Assembly (NCBI GenBank): GCA_030374765.1
Contig: JARGXX010000113.1
Span: forward strand, 310,001-374,000
Reading direction: 5' to 3'
Origin: Agarophyton chilense
Lineage: Eukaryota > Rhodophyta > Florideophyceae > Gracilariales > Gracilariaceae
DNA: 64,000 bases
Shown: one piece after another, positions 33,080 through 44,280 of the stretch
Position numbering within the stretch: position 1 is the stretch's first letter
Layout: the number at the start of each line of letters is the position of its first letter
Position numbers and translations under genes: made by a program
Notes under the pieces: generated by a model
Told to the model about the DNA's origin: nothing
The model's database searches: none
What the model saw: only the letters and a program-made list of their open reading frames with translations

Positions 33080-36000
33080 TCAGGACTGACTTCGTTCTCT
33101 GATGCGGGAGTTACGACGAACAGTCGTGTCAGGAGGCGGTTTGGGAGGCGGTTTGGAATTATGCGGACTAATGATTGCCGCCTTCTGAAGGCCGCGCACC
33201 GACTGGCTGATTCTGGGCCAATAGAGGGCGATAAAATTAGCCGGAGTGGTTTGAGGCTCTTGCCAAGTATCTTCCTCAGGTGTGTAGCCGAACCAACGGA
33301 CGCGATAGCGCATAGTTCTATCTCCTCCCACACCGGCAGAGATGATGCCCTCAATCACATATTCCGGTTGATGTTCATCTTCCAGAAGGAGAGTGCGGTT
33401 CAGAGGGGCGAATCCATCGGAGTCAGCTGGGAGCGATGGGCCATAGTAGTTGGCACTGACCATCGTGTCCGTGGGGCTAGTCAGGTCCTCGGGAACTTCC
33501 TTAGGGGTTGTGCAGACTTGAGCGTCGACCTGAGGTCGTGGTGCTTCCGTTGGGACAGGGGGATGGGATTTTGGTGGTCCGGAGGAACTGGGAGCTCGTG
33601 TCACGCGGTCAATATACACGGTGTCCTGTAGGCCGTCGATGAGCAACGTGATAGTGTATTAATTGGCTTTAAGGACTTCGTATGGTCTCGTAGAGCGGGG
33701 TAAGAGCATCCGCGTAGTGATTTCAAGTTCGTCACTGTCCTTCGGTGGTCAGTCGAATTAAACGAGGTCTCCTTTCTCAAAGGTCGGTGTGTTTCAAAAG
33801 GATTTGTCGAAATTGAACTTATAGGGCCTTTGGGCTTTGGTTAGTACAGTTCTAGCCGATTGGAGAATGCGGTCAATGCGTCGGTGCGAGTAGCGCTTCG
33901 CCTGGGTAGCGGTCATCCATTCGGTTATGTCCTAGGTATGATAGACTCCTGAAGGTTAACAGCTATCGGCGGCGGCACTCTCGTCAGCGTTAGGTCGAAA
34001 GGCGTTGTCCCTGTGGAATCGTGCACCTGCGTGTTGTAGGCATTAACCAGTGGCTGAACGTATTCGTCCCAGTCCAATTGGTGCTCTGAAACGTAGTACG
34101 CCAATCGGTCCAGAAGGGTGCGGTTGAAGCGTTCGGCTTGGCCATTCGTCTGCGGGTGGTACGCCGTGGTGGTCACATGTTTGATTCCTACGGTAGCACA
34201 AACGTGTGAGAAGAATTTGGATACAAACTGGCTGCTGTTATCCGTAAGGAGGTAGAGTGGTATGCCATATGGATATACCCAGTGGGACAAGAAGGCCTTG
34301 GAGACATCCGTGGCTGTTATCTTTCCTAGGGGTAGGGCTCGGGTAAGTTTTGTAAACCTATCTGTTAAAACCAAAACAAACTGTTTACCATGGGAAGACC
34401 TAGGCAAAGGCCCAAGTATATCCATTGCGGCAGATTCCATCGATCCTGCGGCGGGCAAGAGCTTCAATTGGGCCGGATGGTTGGCGCGAGACCCTCGAAT
34501 CTGTGCGCACGATGTACAGTTCCGTGCGGTTTGTCATAGATCCTGCGCCATTAGTGGCCAGTTGAAGATCTTCTTTAAGGTCTGGGGCATTCTTCGGCCT
34601 CCAGGGTGACCAGCCAAGCGGGGGAAATGGGCGAGGGATAGGAATCACGCCCTTAGCGAAGTTGTTATTACCCGTTGGAGTGCGCCATTCAGCGGGGAAG
34701 GTGGCGACATAGTAGTCCAAATTGGTCATAGTCGAATGGGCATCCAAAGGTTCCTGCCAATTGGGCTGTTACCTTGCAGTACCCGTCTTCGACCTGCGTC
34801 TGTAGGTGTTTCTCATTAGTTATAGGGAGGAGTTCTTTTTCCTTCGGGGGTATCGCATTAACCTGAGGTGGTGCCGAATTGGGCGGTACTGTCTCCCAGT
34901 CCAATAGGTAGACTTCGTTCTCCTTTACCTCAGGGTCCTCTGATTGCACCTTACCCATAAGATCATCTGTTCACGTATAGTTCTGAGGTCCATCATCTGT
35001 AAAGGGGGTGGGAATGAGTTCTTCCAATGGAGTGTCATCGGTTCCGTCGGTAATGATTCGCGAGAGGGCATCCGCTGCCTGGTTCTTGATTCCTGGTCTA
35101 AAGAAATCGCGTAGTCATATTCGGAGAGCCTGAGGCGCCATGTAGCGAGGCGACTTGATGCATTGGTCATATTGATTAGCCAGCGGAGTGAATCATGTTC
35201 TGTCCTAATGGTAAACTTGGTTCCCTCAAGGTACGGACGGAGTGTCAATACAGACCATACGATGGCTACACATTCCTATTCGGTCGTACTGTAGTTTCGC
35301 TCCGCGCTGGTGAGCGTTCTGCTCCAGTAGCCAATAGGTCGATAGTCCTTCGGTCAATCCTGTTCCTGTAGCAGTGCACGACCCACTTGGACATCAGAGG
35401 CATCTGTGTCCAGGATGAAAGGCCTATTGGGCTTTGGTAAAGCCAATATGGCTGGGTTCAACAATTTGCCCTTTAGGGTCTGAAAGTCCTCGTACTGGTC
35501 GTCGATAAGGGCCTCAAACTCCGAAGGTGTTCCCTTCTTCAGCATTGTGTAGAGCGGGGCCAAGATATTAGCAAACCCTTGGACGAACCGTCGGTAGACG
35601 TTGCACAAGCCCTCGAAGGATCGTAGTTCCGTGTGGGTCCTAGGAGGCTTAGCCTGGAGAATCGCATTTGTCGTCCATTTGGCCACCTTTAGCTTTCCTA
35701 GGAGGACGGCATGACCGACATAGTCCACTGAGGCCTGGAAGATGGTGCATTTGCGGAGCTTCAGTTTTTCTCCAGCGTCCTGTAGGATTGTTAGCATCTT
35801 CTTCACGTGGCGAAAGTGTTCCTTTACGGTCCGTGAGAAGATTATAACGTCATCCAAATAGACCAGGGCGAACTTCCATTTGACTCTGGACAGTATAATG
35901 TCCATCACCCGTTGGAAAGTGACTGGTGCATTCTTCAAACCAAAGGGCATGCGAGTAAATCTGAACAGACCTTCATGGGTGGTAAAGGTTGTCAGCGCTC

Positions 36001-37180
36001 TAGCATCGGCGGCCAAAGTGATTTGCCAGTATCCAGAGTTAGCTTCCAGTGTGGTAAATACAACAGATTCGCCTAAGGCATCCAGACAGTCGTCCATGCG
36101 AGGTATCGTGTATGAGTCCGTCTTGGTTACTGCGTTCAGCTTCCTGTAGTCGACACAGAACCTGACGGAGCCATCTTTCTTCGCCACGAGGACAAGGGAA
36201 CTTGCCCATTCGGATTGGTTTGGAGGAGCCGGCTTTATGACTTGAGCTTTGCGCATCTTATCCATCTGGTCGGCGACAATTTCCCTACCTTTAGGGCTGG
36301 TACGGTACGGGTAATGGAACTGTGGTCTAGCATCATCCTGAAGGTTGATGCGGTGTGTAGTGGCTCTGATTGTGCCCAATCTACCTGACCCCATGGCCTG
36401 GTATTCCCTGAGTAAATCAAGTACCTGGGGTTTATAGGATTCGAATTCTTCGCCGATGGCGACCGTCCCCTCCCAAGCGTCGACGTCCTCGTCGGGAGTT
36501 GGCGTCGCACCGTTATCCACTTGGGCTTCCATAATGGCCACGGGCGCGGGTAGAGTGATACAAATCACTGTACCTTTAGGTAACCGCATGGGTTTATCTT
36601 GGAAGTTGCTGATTGGGACAAAAAAGAACCTGTTGGGGTGGATGTCCATTACTCCATTGGCCATCAAGGTAAGGTGCTTCAGAACCGTTTTCGGTTGGTT
36701 CTGAATTGTTACGAGACCTGAGGACTGGGAATGGACCAATACAGCGATTTGGGTCATCGGGGGTATCTTTATGGCCTTTTACAGGCGAACCTTATTGGAC
36801 TTCGTGTTATCGGAGACAACCGCTCGTTTGGGGTTAGCTTCTGGCCCTGGGGCGGAACCAGTTATGGAGATGGAAGGTGCGCGGTAAATCCAGACTTTTC
36901 TAAGGCCTGGATAAATGGCCTTTATATATCGGTCGATAAAGGAGGTCCCTAAGATTGCCTCAGCACCCAAGTTAAGACATAAAAGGAACCATGTGCGGAC
37001 TTTGAATTGTCCTACCCGGAGATAAAGTGGTACTATCCCTTTATTTTCCATTGGTCTACGTGATGCATCGGTAATCCTTGGGGTCTTCCTTGCCCGAACG
37101 AAATCTTGCCAAACCAGTGAGAGTAGTTTAGGATGGACCAAATTGGGACCAGTGCCTATGTCCAATAAAGCTGTGGTCAC
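33080..37180 (-). pseudogene. Element B pol with chromodomain, many breaks
   Basis: On the minus strand: retropepsin near 37170 (LLDIGTGPNLVHPKLL, with D-I-G instead of D-T-G); a TAA at 36779-36781; RT with FCVDYRKLNAV and YLDDV near 35860; RNase H with LDTDASDVQVG, a TAG replacing lysine in the TTEKE motif near 35280, and RTEHDSLRWL. A frameshift follows near 35100. Integrase pieces at 34747-33925 show LLTDNSSQF and NGQAERFNRTL. A chromodomain at about 33400-33230 (PEYVIEGIISAG, RYRVRWFGYTPEEDTW) ends the protein, followed by a Pro/Arg-rich tail. The chromodomain keeps its aromatic residues. At least four stops or frameshifts. Confidence 0.88.
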
Positions 37181-37334
37181 TCGAGAGTTGTTGGAACGAA
37201 GTCCTACGGTTACTCAAACTTTATAGCTCTCTTTCTTGAAGATACAGACGGGGTCGTTACTGTGTTCCAATTGTGATTCATCCTGAGTAGTCCATGGTGG
37301 GTGGTTTGTATTGAGAGAAAAAGAGCTCTTTGGA

Positions 37335-39612
37335 TCATGACCGTCCAATTGGTTGAGACAGGGGCTTAAAGAGGGAGGATTTGTCTCGAGTCGTCCCTCT
37401 AAGAGTTTTCCGATGGGGTTTTCGTTTCTTCCTGAAAATAGGGTTCTTCCACGGGGTCGTCCGTAGGATGTACAATGGCGTGGACCTGTGGGGCTTTGAT
37501 CGGAGTATCCGACGCTGTGGCATAGCGTGAGCTTCCAGGGATCCCTGTGGTTTGTTGCTGTGCCCTGTTATACATTCCTTCGGATCTCCGCGCCCGGTAA
37601 TTATCTTCCCTAAGGGCTAGGAGGGTTTAACGTGGGTCCTCAGGCAGATACCTCGTACAGTCACAAGGCTGGGTCACTGACAGGCAGAGGAAACAGGCCC
37701 TTGGAAAGCGAACAAAAACGTCCTTGCGGGGCGGAAAGGGAGACTACTTGGGTTTGGGTGGTCCAATGTTCGCTGAAGTTCCCTGGGAGGTATATGATGG
37801 GGGCCTGGACGGAGGAGTACTGAAATTGACCGCGAGGAAGTCTCCCGAATCGGCGTAATAGAGTGAAGCATCCATGTTCGACTCCGTGGAGCTAACCTAA
37901 TGGGCTTGGTTAGGTTTACGCAATGGAGTTGCGTGTCCTCTGGTTATATCATCGTTGCGCCTGGAGGTCCTGTAGGTTTTGCCATAACCTTCAAAGTATG
38001 TAACGAGCCTTCGGAAGGAGTATTTCGGGTTCTCCGTGTGGTAATTGCGCATATATGTCCGAATAGCAGGAAGAAATCCCGTGATGAAATGACGTCTAAG
38101 CCGTCCTTCGGAGAACATGTTCTCAGAGCGGTAAAACCTTCCTCCATTGGTCGTCTGCGAAAGCCGATTCGGTCATGTTGGAGCTCGGCCTAAAGGATAT
38201 TACTTACGGGTAGGCATCCATTAGAACGTCATCCGTGGCGTAAGGTTCCAAGAGGTAATGAACAACCTGAGGGTATGACCTGAGGAGCTCGCAGTCTTGA
38301 CCATCCACGAGGTCAGTTGTGCCAGATATCTTCGAAACCACTCGGTCACGCGCCTGTCCTGTAAGGAAGAACTGGAAAAGGTACAGAACGGCGCCCTCGT
38401 GGACACCGTTCTGATCACAGGCTGTACGGAACAAACTGAGAAACCTAAGGACAGCAATGGGATCGGAACCCGAGAACTTGTCCGTAATGGTTAGTTGCAT
38501 CTGCTTGGTCCATTTGGTGACTCTGCGAGCCACCGAACCAGAATATTTCGCGGGCCTGTCTGCAAGCCGCTAATCCCGGTACTCTAGAACCTTAAGGAAA
38601 AGTTCGTTTGTGGTTGTCAGTGGTCTGAAGCCTCGAACGGCAGCCTCATCCACTTCCGAGTCGGTCGTTTCGGTCGGGGCCGATTCGGAATCACTCATGT
38701 CCGAATGGTGTCTTCTCTTGCTTCTTCTGTTCTTCTTTCTCCTGCGGTTACTTCTTTTCTTTCCAGTGGAGTAGGGACGTAAAGGATCTATCCTTCTATC
38801 AGATCCGATGGAGCCCTGGGGTCGCTGTACCTCATATAATCCGTCGAGTGGGGCCAGCGGTCTGTCTTCTAGACGCGGAGCTTCTCTTGTGCCCCTCGCT
38901 TGTCCCTCACTTGGATTCTCCTGATGGGCAACCTGTCTCTCATCTAGACGCGGAGCTTCTCTTCCGCTATTAGATTGTCCCACCATGGGATTTTCCTGAT
39001 GGTATTCACGGCGAGGGGTGCATAACGCCGGCACTCCTGGGGGTTCGGTAGGGGGTTGCGTATGGAGACCGGATGGTTAATTTGTGGTGGAGTGGTCCTA
39101 GGGACCAAATTACCTGCCTGGCGGGTGACGGCTCCTTGAACGGCCTGCAGGAGGGAGTCTATGAATAAGTCAGACTCCAATACCTTTGGGAAGATTCGCG
39201 CGATGATGTAATCCGTATGGTCAGTGATCTCCGTAGCGAGTCGCACGTCCATAATGGAATCCACGTGGGTTGAGCAGGGCTCACGGAGACGGGGCCAGAG
39301 AAGGTCGGCAAGCCCTGCGTTCATGTTTTCTCGAATTCCTTCGGTTTAGGAGGTTTCTCTTTGAGGTCTCCCTGGCCAAGAGGTGGTCCTGCTGGGGCAT
39401 TCTCGTAAACGCGCTGCCACCGTGGGGTCTCAGCGAATCCTTTCAGGGTTATCCAGTGGGGTCAGTACTTCTTGCGGCTGGCTCCTCGTGCTTTTGCGGT
39501 CACTAGCGGTATCAACCTGAGGGTCAGGCGACATCGCCGGCGTTGTAGTCGCACTTCTTCCGGCCGTAGGAGTTCTATGGTCGGGTCGGTTGGGTGTGTT
39601 TCCTGCATCCAT
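37335..39612 (-). pseudogene. Element B gag, several breaks
   Basis: The ATG at 39612 (MDAGNTPNRPDHRTPTAG) begins a Pro/Arg/Ser-rich N-terminus. It continues as ADLLWPRLREPCSTHVDSIM at about 39300, a charged repeat-like region (GREAPRLDERQVAHQENP, 38960) with the variant GTREAPRLEDRPLA, a basic KKRSNRRRKKNRRSKRR tract, and the capsid-like block TDKFSGSDPIAVLRFLSLFR near 38480. Stops separate these pieces; the C-terminal part (38118-37335) is badly broken and no intact zinc knuckle was found. Confidence 0.7.
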
Positions 39613-39718
39613 AATGGCGGTTGCTTCTGTACTTCTGGTCCGTTGGGGAATTAAACCAAAGGTTAGAATCCGGGTAATTCTTCGTTCCAATGGTCCGTTC
39701 AATTATTCCAAAGGTTTC

Positions 39719-39736
39719 TAAGCCGGGAGACCAAAA
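39719..39736 (-). promoter_or_regulatory. Primer binding site of element B
   Basis: TTTTGGTCTCCCGGCTTA on the minus strand immediately after the 5' LTR. The same motif is in A and C. Confidence 0.6.
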
Positions 39737-40182
39737 TGTAACGCAATGACGGGCTAAGTCAGCGTACGGGTCTCTACCGGTGGTAGCGTGATAGAGCGGG
39801 TCCTAAGGTTCGAATCCTTGACGGCGGTACTCCCAGAGTGCTTGGTGCAATGGGCTAGCGTTTAATGCGTATTCCTATAGGTTGGAGCTAGGAAACGATG
39901 GCTTGAAGAGCAAAGGGTGGAACTAATATACCAAAGGGGGTTATTTAGTATCCTAACGGCGCCTACCGTACTGTAAGGGAGAAGCGTCACTCGAGCCCAG
40001 TAAATAGTACTGGTGAGGCGCTGAGATCTCCCTGGAAATGTAATGATAATCTATTACACTAAATTGAAAAAGAAAATAATCTGCATGAGTCCACCTGAGG
40101 TCTACCCGTACACGTGTCACTTGCAAAATCCTTCGGGGCCCGGCAGCTTACAGGGCTCAACCGTCATAATCGCTCCTTCACA
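39737..40182 (-). repeat. 5' LTR of element B
   Basis: 446 bp. The plus strand holds the best-preserved antisense tRNA-like block: TAGCGTGATAGAGCGG (39783-39798) followed by GGTTCGAATCC (39807-39817), a perfect Pol III B-box consensus. Its right side abuts the integrase-like sequence of another copia element. Confidence 0.85.
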
Positions 40183-40189
40183 CCTCTTT

Positions 40190-42469
40190 TCTCACAAACC
40201 TATTTCACGGAAACTCTGTGCTCAGAGCATTTCAACTTGGCCGAGGACATGCACCTTCGTTACTAGATATACCCTCCAGCCAGGTACCACAAGAACTTCT
40301 CGAGGCACATAAACACACGGCAGCCACAAGAGAGATACAGAAGCTTATGAGAGCACATGATCATAATCTCATTCCGCTATCTTGCTTGAAGAAATACACA
40401 CCCATATGGGTATATTACAACACTTCAAAACAGAATGAACGTGTCCGATGGGTCAAAGCTGTGGTCATCGAAGCAACCCTGCATTTCGTGAGATGCAGAC
40501 GGTCTAGGCGAGGCCCAACAATGAACGTTGCTTACGAGCACATACGGCTTGTAAAAGAAGGCAGTCTGGGTCGGGAATTGCAAGACGGTGTTCTGGAAGA
40601 TATTCTCGTTGGTGAGGCACCAGAAGAAACTATAGAGCTCACAGACAGCAGAGCAGCCGACGCCGCCCAAATTATGTTGAACACATTCGGACCAGGAGAA
40701 GGAGATACGGATGACAACACCCACCCAACTAGAAGCTCCTTTTTCACGAAGAAGGTCATTGGAGACCCAGTACAAGATATAGGTACCAATGACGCACACG
40801 GGCCTCCAACATGGAGAAGATATTGAATTAGAGTCAAGTGAGCAACAGGGCCTGAACAACATCTATGACGGGGTTGGCAGCGAGCAGGTCACAAGGAGAA
40901 TGATGGATTGTGCGCCCCAGTGGATATTGGACAAAGCAGTAAAAGAACAGATAGAGAACGCACGGAAAGACGCATATTTCGAAGTATCCGAATACGAAGT
41001 ACCTGCAGACGCAAATTTTATTACGTCACACGTCGTATACAAAGTCAAACGCGAAGAAAAAGACTTCAAGAGATGGAAAGCACGCCTGTGTCCCCGCGGC
41101 AACCAAGATCAAGAAATTGGCAACATCAGGAACAATTCCGCCAACGCGTAATTGGATATCATTCGAATCTTACTCTCACTCGCGACCATTTCAAAGTTTT
41201 GCCTAGGATGCTTGGACATAAAAGGAGCGTATCTGCAAAGCGGCCCGACAACGAGAGAGTTATACGTCAGACCACCAGCAGAGTGGAACGGAAAGAAATG
41301 AATGCTGTGGAAACTTTTCAAACTTCCATATGGCATTAGAGAAGCGGGCAGACAGTGGGAAACGGTAATTGAGGGATGGTTGCTCAATAATGCGCACTTC
41401 CACAGGATCCATGGCGTTAGACAATTATACGTGAGAAGAACTTAACATGGTAAGATAAATCTGTTGCTCGCAAAGCTGACTGGTGATTTGCTAATGGCTG
41501 GACCTATTGAAGAAATGGAGAATTTGGCGATTGAAATCTCGAGAAGGTTCAATATCAGTAAGAATATCATCAACGACGAGAATAAATTTAACGGCACCAC
41601 GATCACGCAAGCAGATAACCATGACATTATTCTTTCAATTTGGACTACATTCATTCCATCAAGCCAATTGAAATGAGCATATCACGCCGAACAATGCAGA
41701 AAGATAAGGTTTTTGTCCACGAAATCAAGGGTTACAGGAAAATGGCTGGAGAACTCATCTGGATCGGCTGTGGAGCACTACCACAAGCATCATATATCGG
41801 ATCAATCATGCATCAGCGGGTTCCAAGACTAAATGTCGCATATTTTCTGGAAGCCAACAAGACTCTACAAGAACTACGGAACTTGCGCCCGATCATTCGC
41901 TTTCACACGCCAAATGGCCGAGTATGTGAACCAGAAGTTGTGATTTTCTCTGACGCCTCATTCAATATTACCGCTCAACAAGACTATGGACAGACTGGTT
42001 GATCACCGTCATAAGGTTACGAACGGAGAATAGTGATGCGAGAACCTATCACATCATAGACTGGGCCAATGTTAAGCAGAAGTGAGTATCGCATTTTTCA
42101 TACGGTGCTGAGATCCTTGCGTGATCAGATGCCGATGACCGTGGTTACAACTTGAAACCGGCACTCAAGTCAATTTATCCGATCGATTGCTTCCGGCATG
42201 TGCTTAAAGTGGAATCGAAAGGCCTTTTTGCATGGCTACATGAAGGCCGAGAATATAGACTACGTCAAACCGTACAGCGCATTAGGGACTCTTTCGACGC
42301 AAACGAACTCGATTGTGTAAGATGGATAGAAGGAAAGGTCAGCATTGCAGATGCCCTTACAAAGCGAAACCATAATAGCCACCGACTGCTCAATATTATT
42401 ATTACTTCTGGGCTATTGACTCTCCCAGATCACAAGTCTTTTGCTCTGAACAGCTCGACATGGAACTAG
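40190..42469 (+). pseudogene. Copia family 2, 5'-truncated pol (integrase C-end, RT, RNase H)
   Basis: Integrase C-terminal domain near 40200-40560 (FQLGRGHAPSLLDIPSSQVP, PIWVYYNTSKQ, AYEHIRLVKEG). RT start near 40930 (FITSHVVYKVKREEKDFKRW, KARLCPRGN). RT middle and thumb are broken by frameshifts (41157-41640). Connection/RNase H near 41650-42470 shows GYRKMAGELIWIGCGALPQA, VIFSDASFNI and LFAWLHEGREYRLRQTVQRI with RWIEGKVSIADALTK. It differs clearly from the copia element at 3159-9234. The upstream half (gag, protease, integrase core) is missing; the left edge is the LTR of element B. Confidence 0.8.
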
Positions 42470-42506
42470 AGTTTTCGTAAAGAAATTACAACAACTGGGG
42501 GGCATA

Positions 42507-42903
42507 TGACTTTCTAATGGTATAGGATAGCCTCCTATAGCCGGAATTGGACTTGAAGCAAGACAAAGTCAATTAGGCGACGGAGCCTGTCAGTCATCCG
42601 CCGTGATGGTTGTAGAGCGAAAGGGCAATGAAGCGGCAGAGCCTTCTGAAAGCAGTCACTGTAGACTGAAGCAACACGAACACATGAATTAGGCGGCACA
42701 GTCTGTCAGTCATCCGCCGTGATGGTTTCAGAGCGAAAGGGCGCAAACAAACGCACTACATAAGGCTAGACGTAGCCAGTAAACAGAAAAAGAAGGTACT
42801 GACCTGAGCACTGCCTTGTGGTGAACTGATATTGCATTGTCTCATTAGCGCCCCAACTCCGTAGTCTACACCCCACGTAATAAATGTCGGCCAAAAACTC
42901 TCA
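42507..42903 (+). repeat. LTR of copia family 2
   Basis: Preceded by AACTGGGGGGCATA, a polypurine tract, right after the RNase H stop. The unit starts TGACTTTC and probably ends CTCTCA at 42903 (397 bp), where more integrase sequence of the same family begins downstream. It holds a repeated 56-bp unit (42571-42626 and 42687-42742). End position is inferred from TG...CA only. Confidence 0.6.
42571..42742 (+). repeat. Direct repeat pair inside the copia-2 LTR
   Basis: Two 56-bp units share AATTAGGCG(A/G)C and GTCAGTCATCCGCCGTGATG, with a few differences, starting 116 bp apart. Tandem motifs like this in LTRs often contain promoter or enhancer elements; that role is an inference. Confidence 0.65.
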
Positions 42904-43890
42904 GGTGGTCACAACGCGGACATTGATGTCTGCACATATTAACCAAGATGTGAACGAAGACTACGATTGGCCAACAATGCCGGACGTTCTCACCCCATAG
43001 CGCAGAACTGGAACTGACGCTCAAAAAGAAATGTTCTAAAAAAGGAAGTGTTCTTTAAATGCCCACAAGGCAAGTTTTAGTCCAAGATGACGGCGCGAAA
43101 CTGCAGCTTATGATTCTGATCGTCGTTCAAACTGTAAAGGGGGGAAATGAAACAACAGATTCTACATTTCATACAGTTACAACCCATATTTGGTTGAAAG
43201 ATCTCAAAAAGCACACCGACAAGTTCACGCGCTCTTGTGTTCACAGCTTCGCAATCTAGTTCGGAAAAGTTGTTCGAGATCCGTTGGAAGTAACATGTAC
43301 GCAAGTAAACCGAACAAATTGTTTCACGTCGGCTCGTGCTACACTAGCAGAGGTGCAAAACGAAGAATGTACACACTTCTCATCGAGGACGATTTTCATG
43401 TTACGTTTTGCTTAGAACCGCTACAAAAGCCGTTCCTGAAACCAATGAGGAAACACTTTCGAACTGGTCCGCTGCATTCGGAATAGCGAAGTAATGGATG
43501 TCAAACCGAGGCAGCCACTTCAAAAAAATGCTGATAATATTTCTTTCGCAGAATCTCAAAGCACATCACCACTTTGCACTACCATACTGTCCACAGGGCA
43601 GTGGTTCCATCGAATTCGTCTGTCTCGAGCTCCTAAGAATATTCAAAGCACTACTATCGGCGTTCCTATTTCCAAGATCCACTTATTCCACCGTTCTACC
43701 GCTCATTTAGGGAGCGCTGAAGAGCGTACCGACGAGAATGCCCAAAGAAACATTCCCACTCATATTGTAACGGTATTACCTCAAAACTTTTCGCTCGCAA
43801 CTATCATGATAAGTAGAGATGAAGTACCGATTGATTCGGATGTTGATATTCCCCGTGCAACGTCTTTGATGAAAATTGACAAGCTATAGG
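42904..43890 (+). pseudogene. Copia family 2, second internal fragment (integrase)
   Basis: Directly follows the LTR. DYDWPTMPDVL and RRTGTDAQKEMF are followed by an HHCC-like zinc region (HTVTTHIWLKDLKKHTDKFT, then RSCVHS). The integrase core shows HVGSCYTSRGAKRRMYTLLI, EDDF, SNRGSHFKKMLI, KAHHHFALPYCPQGSGSIEF and CLELLRIFKALLSAF. It is broken into three frames. This is the part missing from the fragment at 40190-42469, so two incomplete copies share the LTR. Gag and protease are absent. Confidence 0.7.
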
Positions 43891-44280
43891 CCGCGTTTGA
43901 TGACGTGCACCGCGGTTGCGCAGATCCAGGGAGCAAAAAGCGTAAGTCTGTCGTCAACGCGCACGACCGGTGAACTGGGGTAGAGCCCATTAAGTTCACA
44001 GAAGTCGTCTATGTTCTCAAAGCGATTATGAAGAAGAGCATCAGCGCTGAAGCAAAGCTTAAAATCGCTAGGACCTTTCCGCGCGAGGCTTTTACGAGAA
44101 GATCTACTCTAGAGTACGTCTTTGAAGTCTAGAATCTGACACCTGAAAAGAATGACTTCATACGACGACTGAAACGCTTCCCGGACAAAGAATATGAAAA
44201 ATTTGAAGAACTGCAAGAACATTTGAAATATCAACGTAACGAATTGTTGGTTGTCGAATACTTCAAGAATATCTGATGGC
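43891..44280 (+). pseudogene. Unidentified coding relic (KLKIARTFPREAF)
   Basis: One frame at about 43980-44275 reads EPIKFTEVVYVLKAIMKKSI, EAKLKIARTFPREAFTRRST, then a TAG, NLTPEKNDFIRRLKRFPDKE and YEKFEELQEHLKYQRNELLV. It has the composition of a helical, charged protein and only one internal stop. I do not recognise the family. It may belong to copia family 2 or to a separate broken gene. Confidence 0.4.

Larger units (their letters stand above)
29961..40182 (-). mobile_element. Ty3/gypsy chromovirus, element B, with extra antisense ORF
   Basis: Two LTRs in the same minus orientation (39737-40182 as 5', 29961-30404 as 3') enclose primer site, gag, pol with chromodomain, a ~2.5-kb segment with an antisense ORF, and a purine tract beside the 3' LTR. 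Total 10.2 kb, long for a chromovirus because of the antisense segment. Flanking bases (TCGAT left, CCTCT right) do not form a target duplication, so one side has been rearranged. Gag and pol have many stops. Confidence 0.85.

Noticed and set aside
39737..39850. A complete tRNA gene in the LTR
   Set aside because: The D-like and T-like arms are too close, there is no anticodon arm and the acceptor halves do not pair, so I report only a tRNA-like block.
29956..40187. Target-site duplication for element B
   Set aside because: TCGAT on the left and CCTCT on the right do not match at any offset that I tried.
40183..40195. Purine tract (GAGAAAAGAGG on the minus strand) beside the 5' LTR of element B, suggesting that this is a 3' LTR of another element
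   Set aside because: The neighbouring sequence to the right is a plus-strand copia integrase, not chromovirus 3' sequence; the tract is probably chance.
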